A stretch of 64,000 nucleotides of DNA from positions 6,017,725 to 6,081,724 of the forward strand of contig OZ017769.1 of the NCBI GenBank assembly GCA_963969345.1, in the 5' to 3' direction. The translations under genes were made by a program, and so were the position numbers. Positions 11,047 through 22,300 of the stretch are shown piece by piece (the first letter of the stretch is position 1; each line of letters opens with the position of its first letter). Source of the stretch: Turbatrix aceti. Its lineage: Eukaryota > Nematoda > Chromadorea > Rhabditida > Panagrolaimidae. Under the pieces are notes generated by a model, which did not search any database, was not told where the DNA came from, and saw only the letters and a list, made by a program, of their open reading frames with translations.

Positions 11047-14000
11047 CTAGGCCATGCCATAGGACCGAGAATGGCTGCTGCCGCCCGAAGTCGACAGGGC
11101 CATGGCCATGGGCGATGGCACGGGCATAGGCCGGGAGGAGGACGCGCGAGGCGTGGAATGAGCCTTCGGGGGCGAGAGGCTGACTCCCAGCTCGAGGGGC
11201 ACAGAGGTGTTGCTGTTTCCTCGGTTGCTACTGCTCGTGATGCCCTCCAGCGTGCCCTGCCAGAACTCCGGCTGATCACCGCGGCCGGTAGACACAATTT
11301 CCTGCACCGTGGACGAACTTGTCGCCGACGACATTCGATGCTTTTTCTTGAGATGGAAGCAGAACACGCACAGAATGACGATGGACACCGTGCCGAAGAA
11401 GCCGAGGGCCGCGGCGGTGTAGAGACGCAGCTGCGACGGGCTGAACCTGTTCGCTTTTGAGATGACGTTGTTCCGGTCGACGTGCGAGATCTCGTACGGC
11501 GTGAAAGTTGAGTTCAGCTTGGCCACCTCGAATTGGGGGAGTCTGTCGAGGACTTCGGCGAGGCTCGTGTTTTGCTGAAAAAATCATCGAGCAGTGTTAA
11601 AAGGTAAAAAGCGTGGTAATTCTTACCGGAACCATGGAAAGAGCCTTCTTGATGAGGTGCGCGTTGTTCTGGAGATGCTCGATGATCTCCTTCGGCAGGA
11701 GCCGCATGTCCGGGATCTGGCCGTGCAGAACCTGCTGGATCACCTCCTGGGGGAGGTTTTTGATGTCGTAGCCCTTGGGCAGGAGCTCCAGCATCGACAA
11801 CATGTTTGGCGTGAGCACTGGCGTGCCGTTGATAGCAGAAGTGTTGCCCTTGCCCGGAGCGGACGCATTCGACAGCCCGGGGATGGGGATGCGGTTCACG
11901 TAGTACTCCTAAAAAAACCATCGTCAGACCCAATTGTCAAATACGCGTAAAACTCACCCGAATGACGTTAGACTGGTCAGGGTTGAGGAAGGGAATGGGC
12001 TTGGCGGGATCCGCAATGAAATCCTGGGGCAGGGTCGTGAGTGCCGGAAGGTATTTTTCGTCTCCGGGAATGGGAGTGTTGGCCTGTGCGCGACGGGCTG
12101 CGTCGTACATCTTGGCGGTGTACTGCTTGATGACGGTGTCGATGGTCTCGCGCGGAATACCGGGCAGAGTGCCGCCGTTGAGGACGTGCTGCAGGAGCGA
12201 GGGCGGAACCTAGAAAAGGGAAAATTCATAAATTCGAGTTCAAACGATAAAAACGCTGGTCATCGGTGTTTTCGGGTACCCGAACCGAAAACTGGAACCG
12301 ACCGAACCGAAACCGATCGAATTTGGTTTGTGTATCCCAAAAAAATTCGGTTCTGGTTCGCCGTACCCCAAAAAACGGTTTTCGGTTCCCCGTACCCAAA
12401 AAAACGATTTTCGGTTCCGGTTCGAATATCCGAAAACTTTTTTGAACCGACTCACCTTGCTGAGATCAACATCACCGAATCCCGGAATGTTAACAATGAG
12501 ATTAGGAATGGCATTAGCAAATTGAGTCACATCGGAGGGCAGCGCCTGTCCGCCAGTGGAAAGCCTGACCAACGGCTCCGTAAACTGCTCAATGGCAGCG
12601 TCGAGGTTGTTTTGAGCTCCAGGAGCACCTGGCTGACCCGCACGAGTGCCAGGAAGGTTACCAAGATTCCGGAGCGATGGGATCGCCTGCGTAATGGAAT
12701 TTAGCAGACCAGCGTTTGATCCGGCGTTCGCGAGTCCAGGCAGGAAGCCAGCAAGCATGTTGACGGCCTGGTTCGGTTGGTTAGGAGGCACGCCGAGGAC
12801 GTTCATGCCCTGCACGATCGTGTCGTTGGCCTTCTTGATCATGAGGTCCTTCAGCCGAGTGCCTTCGAACTTGGGCGGCCCGGCACACGTGATTTCCGGC
12901 TGGTTTGAGAAGAAAGTCCGAACGCTGTTCTGCACGAGGTAGGTGACGAACCAGTCAAACTCGTCGTCGCAGTAAAAGCTATTTCCTAAAAACACCTGGA
13001 CGTCGAACGCATGCCATTGCCAAAGGATGTACTCACCGTGAAGGAGAATGTTGGCAACCTTCTTCTTGAACGTATCCTTCGCCACAGACGTCAGGTTGTT
13101 GTTGCTCAGGTTGAGCCAATAAAGATTCGTCAGTCTTTCAAAAGTGCCCGGCTGGATGGATGAAATCCGGTTTCCGGAGAGGTCCAACACGTTTACTTTT
13201 GGCACGGAGATGAAAGACGTGTTCGTCAGCTCGTTGATCTTGTTTGAGTCGAGCTCGAGCTGCTGGAGGTTTCGGAGGCCGTCAAACGCGCCTCTTTCTG
13301 AAAAAAATGGATTCATTGGCAGCTGAAAGGAATTTTGTTCAAACTGGGAGAAAAATCGACTCCAAAAAAAAAATTTGGCTCCTAATAAAATATTTTTCAT
13401 AGAAAGTAGGAAAATTGAATTTTGAACCAAAAATACTCAAAATTGATTAAAAAAAATGAATTTTACCCAAAAAAAGGTACATTTTCATCAAAAAAGTCGC
13501 GATTCTTCTCAACTTTCAACTCTTCGACTCCGAAGCCGAAATCGTTGAAACACTAATTGTAGGAAAACTCACCGATCGCAGTCAACGAATTATTTGTCAG
13601 CATGAGAATAACCAGATGATCGCACCCATCAAAGGCGTTTTTCGATATCAAACTGATATCATTGTTGTCCAAATCGACAATCTGGAGCTTGGGATTATTG
13701 CTGAACGTCATGGTCTCCAGACGCCGGATGCGGTTGTTATTCAGCAGAACCTGTTTCAGGTTGGGTAGATCCTTGAGAGGCGGCATAGCGGTCAGCGCGT
13801 TGTGGCTGAGGTCGATGCTCTCGAGTTCCTTAAACATCTGCAGCGCGCCTTCGGGAACCGTCTTGATGCGGTTTCCCTGCACCTGGAGGTGGCTCAGCTT
13901 GGGCACGTTGATGAAAGCCGCCGGCGTGAAATCGACGAGGCGGTTTGAGTGCAATCGGAGCTCTTTGAGCGCCAGCAGGTTCATAAAAGACATCTTTGCG

Positions 14001-15169
14001 AGTTCGTCGATGCGATTTCTGGACAGGTCAAGGTGCATGAGTTTGACACTGTTTCGGAGGTTTTGCGCGGGCACGGCGGTCAGGCAGTTGCCACGGAGAT
14101 CGAGCAGCTCGAGGGTCGGTTTGGTCTCGTTCAGGGCATTGCTGGAAAAAAAAGAGTGCACTTATGCGTCTGCGTTTTGAGTCCCTCTGCGGGGCCCTGT
14201 CCCTGTCCTTCATTAGATCCCTCGTCGCCGCGTTGGAGACCCCATGAAAAAAAAACTGTCATCTTAGTCGGTAATCAAAAAAAGCAAAGGCGCAGCTCAG
14301 CGCAGTCTCCGAATTGGACAAATTAAAATGGGTCAGTCAGTCAGTCACCGGCGGGCGTTCAAGGACAACAGTGGCGGCGGCGTATCAGGACGCTACCGGG
14401 GGTGCGGAGATGCGAGGCGCGCGCGACATAAAATTGCGACGGGGTTGACAAGGCGCCGGGTGTGACGATTTTCGAGGCAATTAGCAAATCAAATCGCAAA
14501 CCGTTATCCGGTGTTTTCGAGAAAAACGGATTCAACGGGGTTAAAATCATCCCTCAAGTAATCTCCGCGCGGATAAATAAAGGTGACTCACTTGGCGAGA
14601 GCGCAGATGTGGTTGTTCTCGAGTCGGATATGACGTAAACGGGGCGTGCCTTCAAACGCGTTTTCTGCGACATCCGTGAGCTAAAAAAACAACAAATTAT
14701 CTCTTGAAAGCCAAAAAATAGAAAAATAACAAACTTGGTTATTATTAAGGTTGAGTGCCTCGAGTTTGGGCAAATCACCCAGCAAAGGCACCGAAGTCAG
14801 CGAGTTGTTGGCCAAGACCAGTTCCTCGAGATCTTCGGACACAGCCGAGAGCGCTTCTGTCGAAATCGACTCAACGCCGCATCCACTGATGACAAGGGTC
14901 CTGACGCGAAAACGAGGAAGCGATACGATGTTTCGAATGGGCGGTACACAGTCGCGAACGTCGAGACTCGCAATTGAGTCGTTCTGGAGGGCGATAACGA
15001 TCGCATTGAGGTCGGCCGAGGTCGTGCAAGCGACACGGAAGCCCTCAACGAGGTTCTCGCAGTGACACGCCGTCGGCAGGCTTGAAGGGCATTCCGAGGC
15101 CGTCGCGTCGTAGACGACGAATGCCAGCAGGGCTAACGGAACCAGAACCTGGACCACGGTGGGCTGCAT
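11047..15169 (-). CDS. Leucine-rich-repeat type I transmembrane protein
   Basis: Eight exons (minus): 15169-14735, 14680-14592, 14141-13573, 13297-13037, 12985-12456, 12209-11958, 11908-11627 and 11574-11047, in phase, 981 residues. A signal peptide (VLVPLALLAFVVYDATA) is followed by a Cys cap with CHCENLVEGFRVAC. About 14-16 LRRs of the LxxLxLxxNxL type follow (for example LKELRLHSNRL, LNLSNNNLTSV). A C-terminal cap has FYCDDEFDWF and a later ITCAGPP. A Pro/Asn/Gly-rich stalk of about 350 residues (repeated IPG, PQ and LPxE motifs) leads to one membrane helix near residues 857-880, a KKKHR stop-transfer, and a Ser/Pro-rich tail ending SHSRSYGMA. It resembles extracellular LRR-only membrane proteins of ecdysozoans that organise apical matrix or cell adhesion. 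I cannot assign an orthologue. Confidence 0.85.
12268..12437. repeat. Small foldback element in an LRR-gene intron
   Basis: It starts GTTTTCGGGTACCCGAACCG and ends CGGTTCGAATATCCGAAAAC, an imperfect inverted terminal repeat. Internally there are three near-copies of a CGGTTC...CGTACCCCAAAAAA unit. It occupies most of the intron between exons 5 and 6. Confidence 0.65.
13413..13556 (+). repeat. Dispersed repeat, copy A (LRR-gene intron)
   Basis: It shares with 16770-16948 an ordered block: GAATTTTGAAC, CTCAAAATTGAT, AATGAATTTTACCCAAAAAA, GGTACATTTTC and TCAAAAAAGT, then a CGACTC/GAGTCG-rich end and TGAAACA. Identity looks about 85% by eye over the first 100 bp. It is unclassified. Confidence 0.7.
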
Positions 15170-16769
15170 GCTGGGTGCAGCGGAGTAAAAAGTGAAGCTC
15201 GCGTTACTCTGTCAGACAGCGGCTACGAGGCGGCGTATCGATCGGCAACGAAGCATTAGGAAGGATAGGGTCGTCGTCGTGATGCGGGGGGTTTTGGCGG
15301 CAAAAGTCTTTCCTCTCTGCAAAGAGGCCCGCGTGATGATGGGGATGGTGATGGCCGAGAAAACAGCAAGACACGATTTAGGGGCGACGGCGAACGGGGG
15401 AGACTGCTGTTTTCGGCAACAATCACGGGAAAGGGAGGGACAGGTGTTTGAACGAGCGAGCGCGGTCAGCAAGTTGGCCCTCTCCGTAAACACGGCCCTT
15501 CTCAACCCACACACGCAGAAAGAAGCCGGTTATGGACACAGACACAAACACGCGCGGTCTGCCTGCCTGATCAGGTGGATTGTCAACTGTCAACCCCAGG
15601 GGATCAACTGGCAGGTTATGAGCCGACCATCCGGTTACATGAGCCTCACGGAAAGGAAACGGACATTTACGTTCGTTCAGTTTTTAACGCGTTTACGATT
15701 AAAAAAATTTTTTCAAGCACATTAGTGGAGCAGATGAAAATTTAGAGATACATACGTGTTGAAGTTGGTACAATAAAAATTGACAGACACGCTGAGGACA
15801 ATTGAACGCAACGCAAACAAGCCCTTGAATATTATTGCCGTCGGAAAAAAAAAGAAAGTGACCGCTTGACCGATCTGCGCGAAAAGACGATCGAAAGAGG
15901 GCGCGCTCGTTGCTGGAGGGGTCTTCCTCGCAACAGGCATCTTTCGCCTTCGCGGTCGTCTTCGACGCCTCCTGCAGTAGCGCACAAGTCTGCCGCTCCA
16001 GGCAACAACGCGTACGGCTCGCACGGTCAGTCACCAAGTCATTCTAGAGCCGGTCGCCGGCGATACGGGGGACAGCCTTTTGGGATGTGGGTCATGCGTC
16101 AATCTGCTGCGCGACTCCTCTCTCCCTGCGCGCTCTGCTGCAGCACACTGACCGCCTGACTTTGAGCTTGCCTGTGGCGACCGACCAAACAAACGAAAAG
16201 AAATGAACGAATGCGCGCGCGCGGGACATTCCTCGCCACCCAACGACGTCAGAATTGGCAGCAGTGATGCGCGGCAGCCAACCGGGGCGATCGCTCACTC
16301 GGATGACGAGGTGTTCACTGCGCCGGATGAGCGATCACTCGTCCGCCGCAAACAAATCCGCTGATAACAAACACAACAACGCCACCGGCGGCGGCGGCGG
16401 CGCTCGGATTTTGCCTGCGTGGACACAAATACAATGCGCGATGACTTTTGTGTATACAATCGAATCGCCAGCGGTGCTGCAAATCCGAACTGGGGGAGGG
16501 GGATAGGGGGCTTAGGCTACAAGCTCAGCTGGTCACAAACAACGACGCCGTGGAACGGAAACAGACTTCAATCGGACTTACATCAGCGGCGATCCGGCAG
16601 GTAGAAGAAGCAGCGGGGAGGGAATGTGCGCCGATTTTCACTCACACTCCCGCAAAGAGGCGATTATTTTGGGTCACGGTAATTCTTGACCCTCCCCTTG
16701 GTTCCAATTCATATTTTTAATTTAAAAACACGAACAAAGAACACAAAAACGTAGGCAATTTTTAGTATT
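15170..16769. other. 5' region of the LRR gene, no gene seen
   Basis: The + strand is relatively A-rich, as expected for minus-strand 5' introns. A short (GGC)n run lies near 16385. No ORF with protein-family features or coherent splicing was found. Confidence 0.45.
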
Positions 16770-16948
16770 GACGAATTTTGAACAAAAAATGCTCAAAATT
16801 GATAAAAAATAATGAATTTTACCCAAAAAAGGTACATTTTCTTCAAAAAAGTTTCAATTCTGGAAAAAATATGGGCTCCGTCTCTGAATTCTGAGTTAGA
16901 TTCGACTCCCGAGTCGACCCCGGAGTCGGAGTCAGTGAAACATTGCTT
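16770..16948 (+). repeat. Dispersed repeat, copy B (intergenic)
   Basis: Second copy of the block at 13413-13556. It is longer because of an insertion around 16861-16895 and ends in palindromic GACTCCCGAGTCGACCCCGGAGTC. Confidence 0.7.
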
Positions 16949-17259
16949 GAGAATCCGATCGGGTGAACGCAGAACAGAACAATGAAAAGCAGCAGCGACC
17001 TCGTTTCTTGCTTTTTCTGCTCGGGTTCAGCCTCGCCTCAAACAAAACGGTATTGTTGTTCGTTCGCAAACCGACACCTAGTTTCAAAAATAGGTTTTTG
17101 TTTCAACCAAGCGATCCAGAAAGATGAAATGTTCGCTCGGTTTTGCACAAAAACACAGGTTCGATCTCATATCAGCTCCGAAAATTAAATAGAAATATGT
17201 AGATTGATGACTGGTCAGTCGTCAAAAAGTCCGGTGTTGTTTACACGCCCCGCCACCGT

Positions 17260-17327
17260 CGACCTGCAATGTCCGCAGGTCGAACGAACACAGGTGATCG
17301 TGCGCGATCGCGATCATGATCACCTGT
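17260..17327. repeat. Pair of tandem hairpins downstream of the ZIP gene
   Basis: Hairpin 1 (17260-17282) has the perfect 8-bp stem CGACCTGC/GCAGGTCG. Hairpin 2 (17290-17327) has a 10-bp stem ACAGGTGATC/GATCACCTGT around a GCGCGATCGCG core. They sit about 100 bp past the minus-strand AATAAA of the ZIP gene, so they could help transcription stop or simply be palindromic DNA. Confidence 0.55.
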
Positions 17328-17421
17328 AATCGCGACCGCGAGCGATGATCCATCCCAACCCAAGCCGAAGATTGATGCCCCCGGGCGTCCGATGCGGTGA
17401 TGGTGGCTACATTTCACACTT

Positions 17422-17427
17422 TTTATT
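17422..17427 (-). terminator. Poly(A) signal of the ZIP transporter gene
   Basis: AATAAA on the minus strand, about 240 bp after the stop codon at 17664. Confidence 0.5.
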
Positions 17428-17663
17428 AAACTTTGCAACAGTCATTGATTGTGCAGGTGCGCTGTTTTACCGATTCATTGCAACAGCTCGATTCAGCTCG
17501 TAGTTGACCGCACCAAACCGCGCAGGCCCCAGGAGGCCACAGGTGAACGTCGAAAAATGTGGCGGGAATGTGGAAGGAGGGACGCAGAATCTTGATATGT
17601 ACAGGAAAGGTATAGAAAACAAACAGCAGATGAATGAGTGACTCGCATCGTTTAGGTAATTGC

Positions 17664-19342
17664 TCAGTGGTGATGGTGGTGGTGGTCGCCGGTTGGCAAG
17701 GCCACCGCGCTGCCGCTGTGGTCGTGGCTGTTCTCGAAGAGACGCAGGCACCCGATGAGCGTGAATCCAACGAGCATGGACAGAATCTTGAGCAGGTTGG
17801 GGTGTTCGTTGTCGCGCTCGTGGATGAGGACCTCGAAGAAGGTGACGTAGATGAAGGTACCGACCGAAATGCCCTGGCACAGGAGCACGACAAAGTCCCG
17901 CATGTACGGATCGATGGGGGCAGTCCGTACGAACATGCCGACCAACGCGCCGGCCGGAGTCATCACGCTGAAGAGCACGATGGACAGCGCGACCCAGCGA
18001 AGGGCGTGAGCGTGGGTGCGGGCCAGCTGGAGGCCCATCGAGAAGGCGACGATCATCTTGTGCACCATCAGCGAGAGGAACAGGGTCATAACCTTCGAGT
18101 TCTCCTTCTGGACGCCCAGGGCGAGGCCCTCGACTACGGAGTGGAACGAGATCGCGAGTACGAACGTGATCGAACGGATCCCGTGCGAGTGAGCGTGAGG
18201 ATGGGACCGCATAGGAATCGGAGGCACTTCTTCGGCGTCGCAGTTCAACTCACAGCGCTCGGGTTCGGCTAGTGAGACTGATGGGCACTTCCTGAAAGAT
18301 TCACAAGGTTCAGGGCAAAAATCAACGCAAAAACATACTTTTTGTTGGCACAGACGTCAGTATCAGAAACCTGGTGCGAGTTTGCACCGTCAGCGATCTG
18401 TTCCTGTGGCGCAACCGTGGAAGTTCCTGCGATTTCAATGAGGTGGGATTCTGAGGGCAGTCGAAGCGGCTGGGAAGCTTCGTCGGTGATTAGTCTGGTT
18501 TGCCTGTAACTGTTTAGTTCAACTCTGCAATCAGAAAAAAAATAAAAATTGAAATTGGGCTGGCCCAAAAAAACTGGGTTTAAGCTAAAAAAGGGCCTAA
18601 AAAACTAAAAACTAGTAAAAAACCACAATTTAGTGTTTTTTTGCATCAATCGTATTTTGAATGTTACACAAGTAAAATTTTTTTAAACAAATTTTTTTTG
18701 TGTATTACAATCATCAGAACAAAGTTTCAGCATTTTTTCCGTAGGATATCAAAAAAAAATTTTGAAGCCCTTTTTGGCCCTAGCCTAAACTTGAGCATAA
18801 AATTTTAGGCCAAAAGTTCGCCCCTATTTTGTCCCCAATCAGAACCCAAACCACTCACCCATTGGATTCGGCAATGTGAAAGTCCCCAGAGTCATGCATA
18901 TGCCCAGGATGACGATGTCCATGCCCAACCGACGGTACCAGAATCAGCACGCATTCCTCGAAGAGAAACAGCAGGAAAAAACCGAGACACGAGAGCAACT
19001 CAGCCAGCGGGTAATCCGTAGTAATGCCGTACTGCTCACGCATGATTTCCAGGTGATCCTGGAGTTCGGGCAACAGATGCAGGAAACACGTAGCAAGGAA
19101 GACGCCTCCGCTGAAGCATGTCAGAAGGCAGAGCGTCAGAGACACGTAGCGCTGCTTCTTGGACGAAGCCGCGTGGGCAGCCCGAAGACGGAGCACTTGC
19201 AGGATCTGAAAATTGGCCCCGGTTAGGACAGTCAGGGCCTTGAAAGATAAAAACTCACCCGAACGGGGAAAATACCGGCGATGACGGTGACAAAGATCAT
19301 GATAAGAATGAGCATGCATTTCAACACGACCGTATTCATCAT
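17664..19342 (-). CDS. ZIP zinc transporter (SLC39A1-3 subfamily)
   Basis: Exons 19342-19259, 19205-18859, 18524-18339 and 18291-17664 (minus) give 414 residues. Helix I is VLKCMLILIMIFVTVIAGIFPV. Helices II and III follow (LTCFSGGVFLATCFLHLLPEL; LAELLSCLGFFLLFLFEEC). A cytosolic loop is His-rich (GHGHRHPGHMHDSGDFH) and, in exon 3, hydrophilic. Helix IV carries the metal-binding SFHSVVEGLALG, helix V has HKMIVAFSMG, and three more helices follow. This is the eight-helix ZIP topology, moving Zn2+ into the cytosol, normally at the plasma membrane. The H-x-x-x-E motifs of IV and V identify the ZIP1/2/3 subfamily. The protein ends with six consecutive histidines directly before the stop, an unusual extracellular tail for the family. 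Confidence 0.92.
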
Positions 19343-22300
19343 GGTTACCCGATAGAAAAAAATTCACCGAAAAAAAATTGAAGCAGACGACTCCTGTTGT
19401 TGTTTTTGGCTCGATGCCAGCTGATAGCAAATTGATTGGATATCGACTAATTAGACCTCCAGCGACCACTCACTCAGCTGCGAGGCGTCAACATTTGCAT
19501 ACGACGAGGACTACAAAACTGTGGGATTTTATAAAAAAATGTACATGTATACGTGATAGTCAATGGCAATCAGTCGGATGCCAATCTCGCAAACAATCGT
19601 CACGTATCATCACATTTTTTCCATTTTTCGTGGGAGACTAGACTACATCACGCCAAAGCAATGGTGAATCATAAATCACGAATCAGGATGTTTTAACGCG
19701 GCTATTGGAGTCGCTGAAAATCGCAGCAGGTGCAAAAAAAGTAGGTACCTTCCTGGAGCGTACCCGATAGTACACGAACGGAAGCCATCTGGGCTTAGCC
19801 ATCTGGATGATGTCAAAAGGCGAGGCTTTGGTTTCCGATTGGTGGCAAACAAGCAGAAACTAAAGAAAGAAAAAAGCAGAGTCGCTGCGAGACCGCTGCC
19901 GCTAAGGCTCGTGCAGGACGCACACTGCCACCATTAGGCGTATCCAGGCCTGACTCAGCTGTGCGCGCGGGCTGCTGCGGCTGTTCGCCACCCGACCAGC
20001 ACGTCTCGCAGAGCAGAGCAAGAGAGACTTTTTTCGCCTACACCGCCTGGCTGGCGTGGTGGTGCGGTGAGTTCGCGGAAAAAGGGAAAGCTGATAGCAC
20101 GGACACGGACATGGAGATGGAAAAGGCCTGAATTAGCAGCGGAGCGGAGCGGCGCATCCGGAAAAGACATTGGATGGATGACGTTGCTATCTAATTGTCA
20201 GCATGCGTTTTGGTTGGTTAACATGTAGCGTGTTAATCCGGGAAACGGGACGGGTGGCAATGAGATAAACAACGAAGCCGCGTGTTGTGCCGTCGCAGTT
20301 GGGATGCCAAAAACCCCAGGAAATCTCGTAAGCCGTCAAAACAGCGCCCATAATGGAAAAAAGTGGTTTTTGCCTACATTCGAACGTGTCAGGCTCCCTG
20401 GATTGCGCGCACTACATCGCGCACATCGCTGCGCGAAACAACGTAGACAAACCTACCAGAGCCTGGACGACGACGCTGGATCCGAAACGCAAAGACAGCA
20501 AGCACCAAACCACCCCGAGTGGACCTCAATACATAAAAATAAAAAAAAACCGACCGAGCAAACAGATGAGGGGTAGGCGGTGATTATGACGCCGCCAGGC
20601 AGGCCCGTTGACGCGACGACGACTGACCAGACGAAAAAATGAGCGAGGGATAGACCTAGTCGCTCCTAGCGACAGCCTTACTGCTGAAATGACAGTCCTG
20701 ACTGCGACGACGACGTACGATGTTCAGAAAAGATATCAGTGTGCGTATATTAGCATAGAGACGGGTGATTCTGTGTAACGACGCTTAAATATCTCTACAA
20801 TTGTAGAGGGAAAGTGTGCGTCATCATCGCCGTCATCTGGTGCAATGCTCGCTGAGGAGCGGAAGTTTTGTGAAGAAAACGAACGACCTTCGGGCGACAA
20901 CGCCCTCTAACACAAGAGATGAACGCGGTTTACGCCGGTGGTGGCACGCCCTGCATGCCGGTGGCCTTGCCTTGTGCGACGCACGCAAAATAGAAGGCAA
21001 ACCATCCGGAAACTAGAAAATGAAGTCGTTTCGGGCCGATAAAAAACACCGCCGCAGAAGATCGCAGAAAAACACCGGAATTTTGAATTTGAGCTCATCC
21101 AGAAATTACGTCATTGCAGAGGGGGATAAGTCCAAAAATGACGAAAAATGAGGGAGGAAAAAGGGAGTACCTGACCGAAATGACGTCATTCGACAATAAT
21201 TTTCCTGATTTTTAGGATGTAATTTTGTTACAAAAAATTACAAAAAACTGCAGTATCATTGAAAAAACATGTATTAAAAAACATCGATTTTGCGATGATG
21301 GAAGCTTTTATCCCACGTGTTGCACGCAGTGATGCAAGAGGTTTACTGTAAATCACACGAGAAAGCTTGCATGGATTCGCATGCAAATGTCGAATGACTT
21401 CTGGGACAAGTCGTTTTGGACATCCGTAAACAGTGGGTGCGGGTGTGTTCAACGCCGTAATTATTCGCCATTGTTTGCGTGTCGATTGAATTTCCGAAAA
21501 CAACAAAGACCGAAAACAGTCGAAATCATTTCGAAGCTGGGCAAAAATGTTATTTTGACCGAGATTGCCAACGATCGCAAACTATCATTTTTTCGCAGTT
21601 TCTGTTTGAAAATAAAATTTTTCAATTCAATTTCATGCTTTTCCAACTTTTTTTGCAATATCCGGTGTCTGGTAATTGTCGAATTAAAAAAAATCCATTG
21701 TGTCGGCGTTCTTCCGAAAAATCGGAAAAATGTGCAAAATGTTTATGTTAAACTCAAAAACCGCAATCAAGAAATCTATTCCCTATAGATCAATTTTGAA
21801 TTCTCAAAGAAGTTGGAGCATTGCTTTCACCAAAGAGGCTACATTCTTCTCAAAAACAGTAAAAAAACAGAGACATGATCGGATGGATAGATCGTCATTT
21901 TCCTTATTGGAACAGCCTCTTCTTGGAGGGTCTCTGGATACTTCTGTGGAGGACACCGGCTTGTTTGTGATCGTAAGAGCGGTGATTTACATCACATCCG
22001 ACAAGCTCTGCCACTTGACGCTGGTTCGCTTTCCCTGCTGCTGATGATGGCCGACGGTCACCGATCACCTCACGGAGGCTGAGTAGGGGGTATCTAAGAG
22101 CGAGAAGAGCTCGAGTTGTCCGGTAGGTACTCCATAGCGCGACTTGGAAGCTTGGCTCTGAATAAGGAGTGCTCGCATCCTCCCTCGGCCATTTTGTACG
22201 CTATACGCTGTTGTTGTGTGTTTTTTTTTCTGAAACTTGAAAACAAACCAGGCGATGAAGCCTGTATTTGGAAGAGGGAATTAAGTTGTTGTGTCCTTCC

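Noticed and set aside
18540..18850. Possible foldback in ZIP intron 2 (GGGCC/GGCCC-rich ends, AT-rich core)
   Set aside because: The arms align only weakly by eye, so I do not claim an element.
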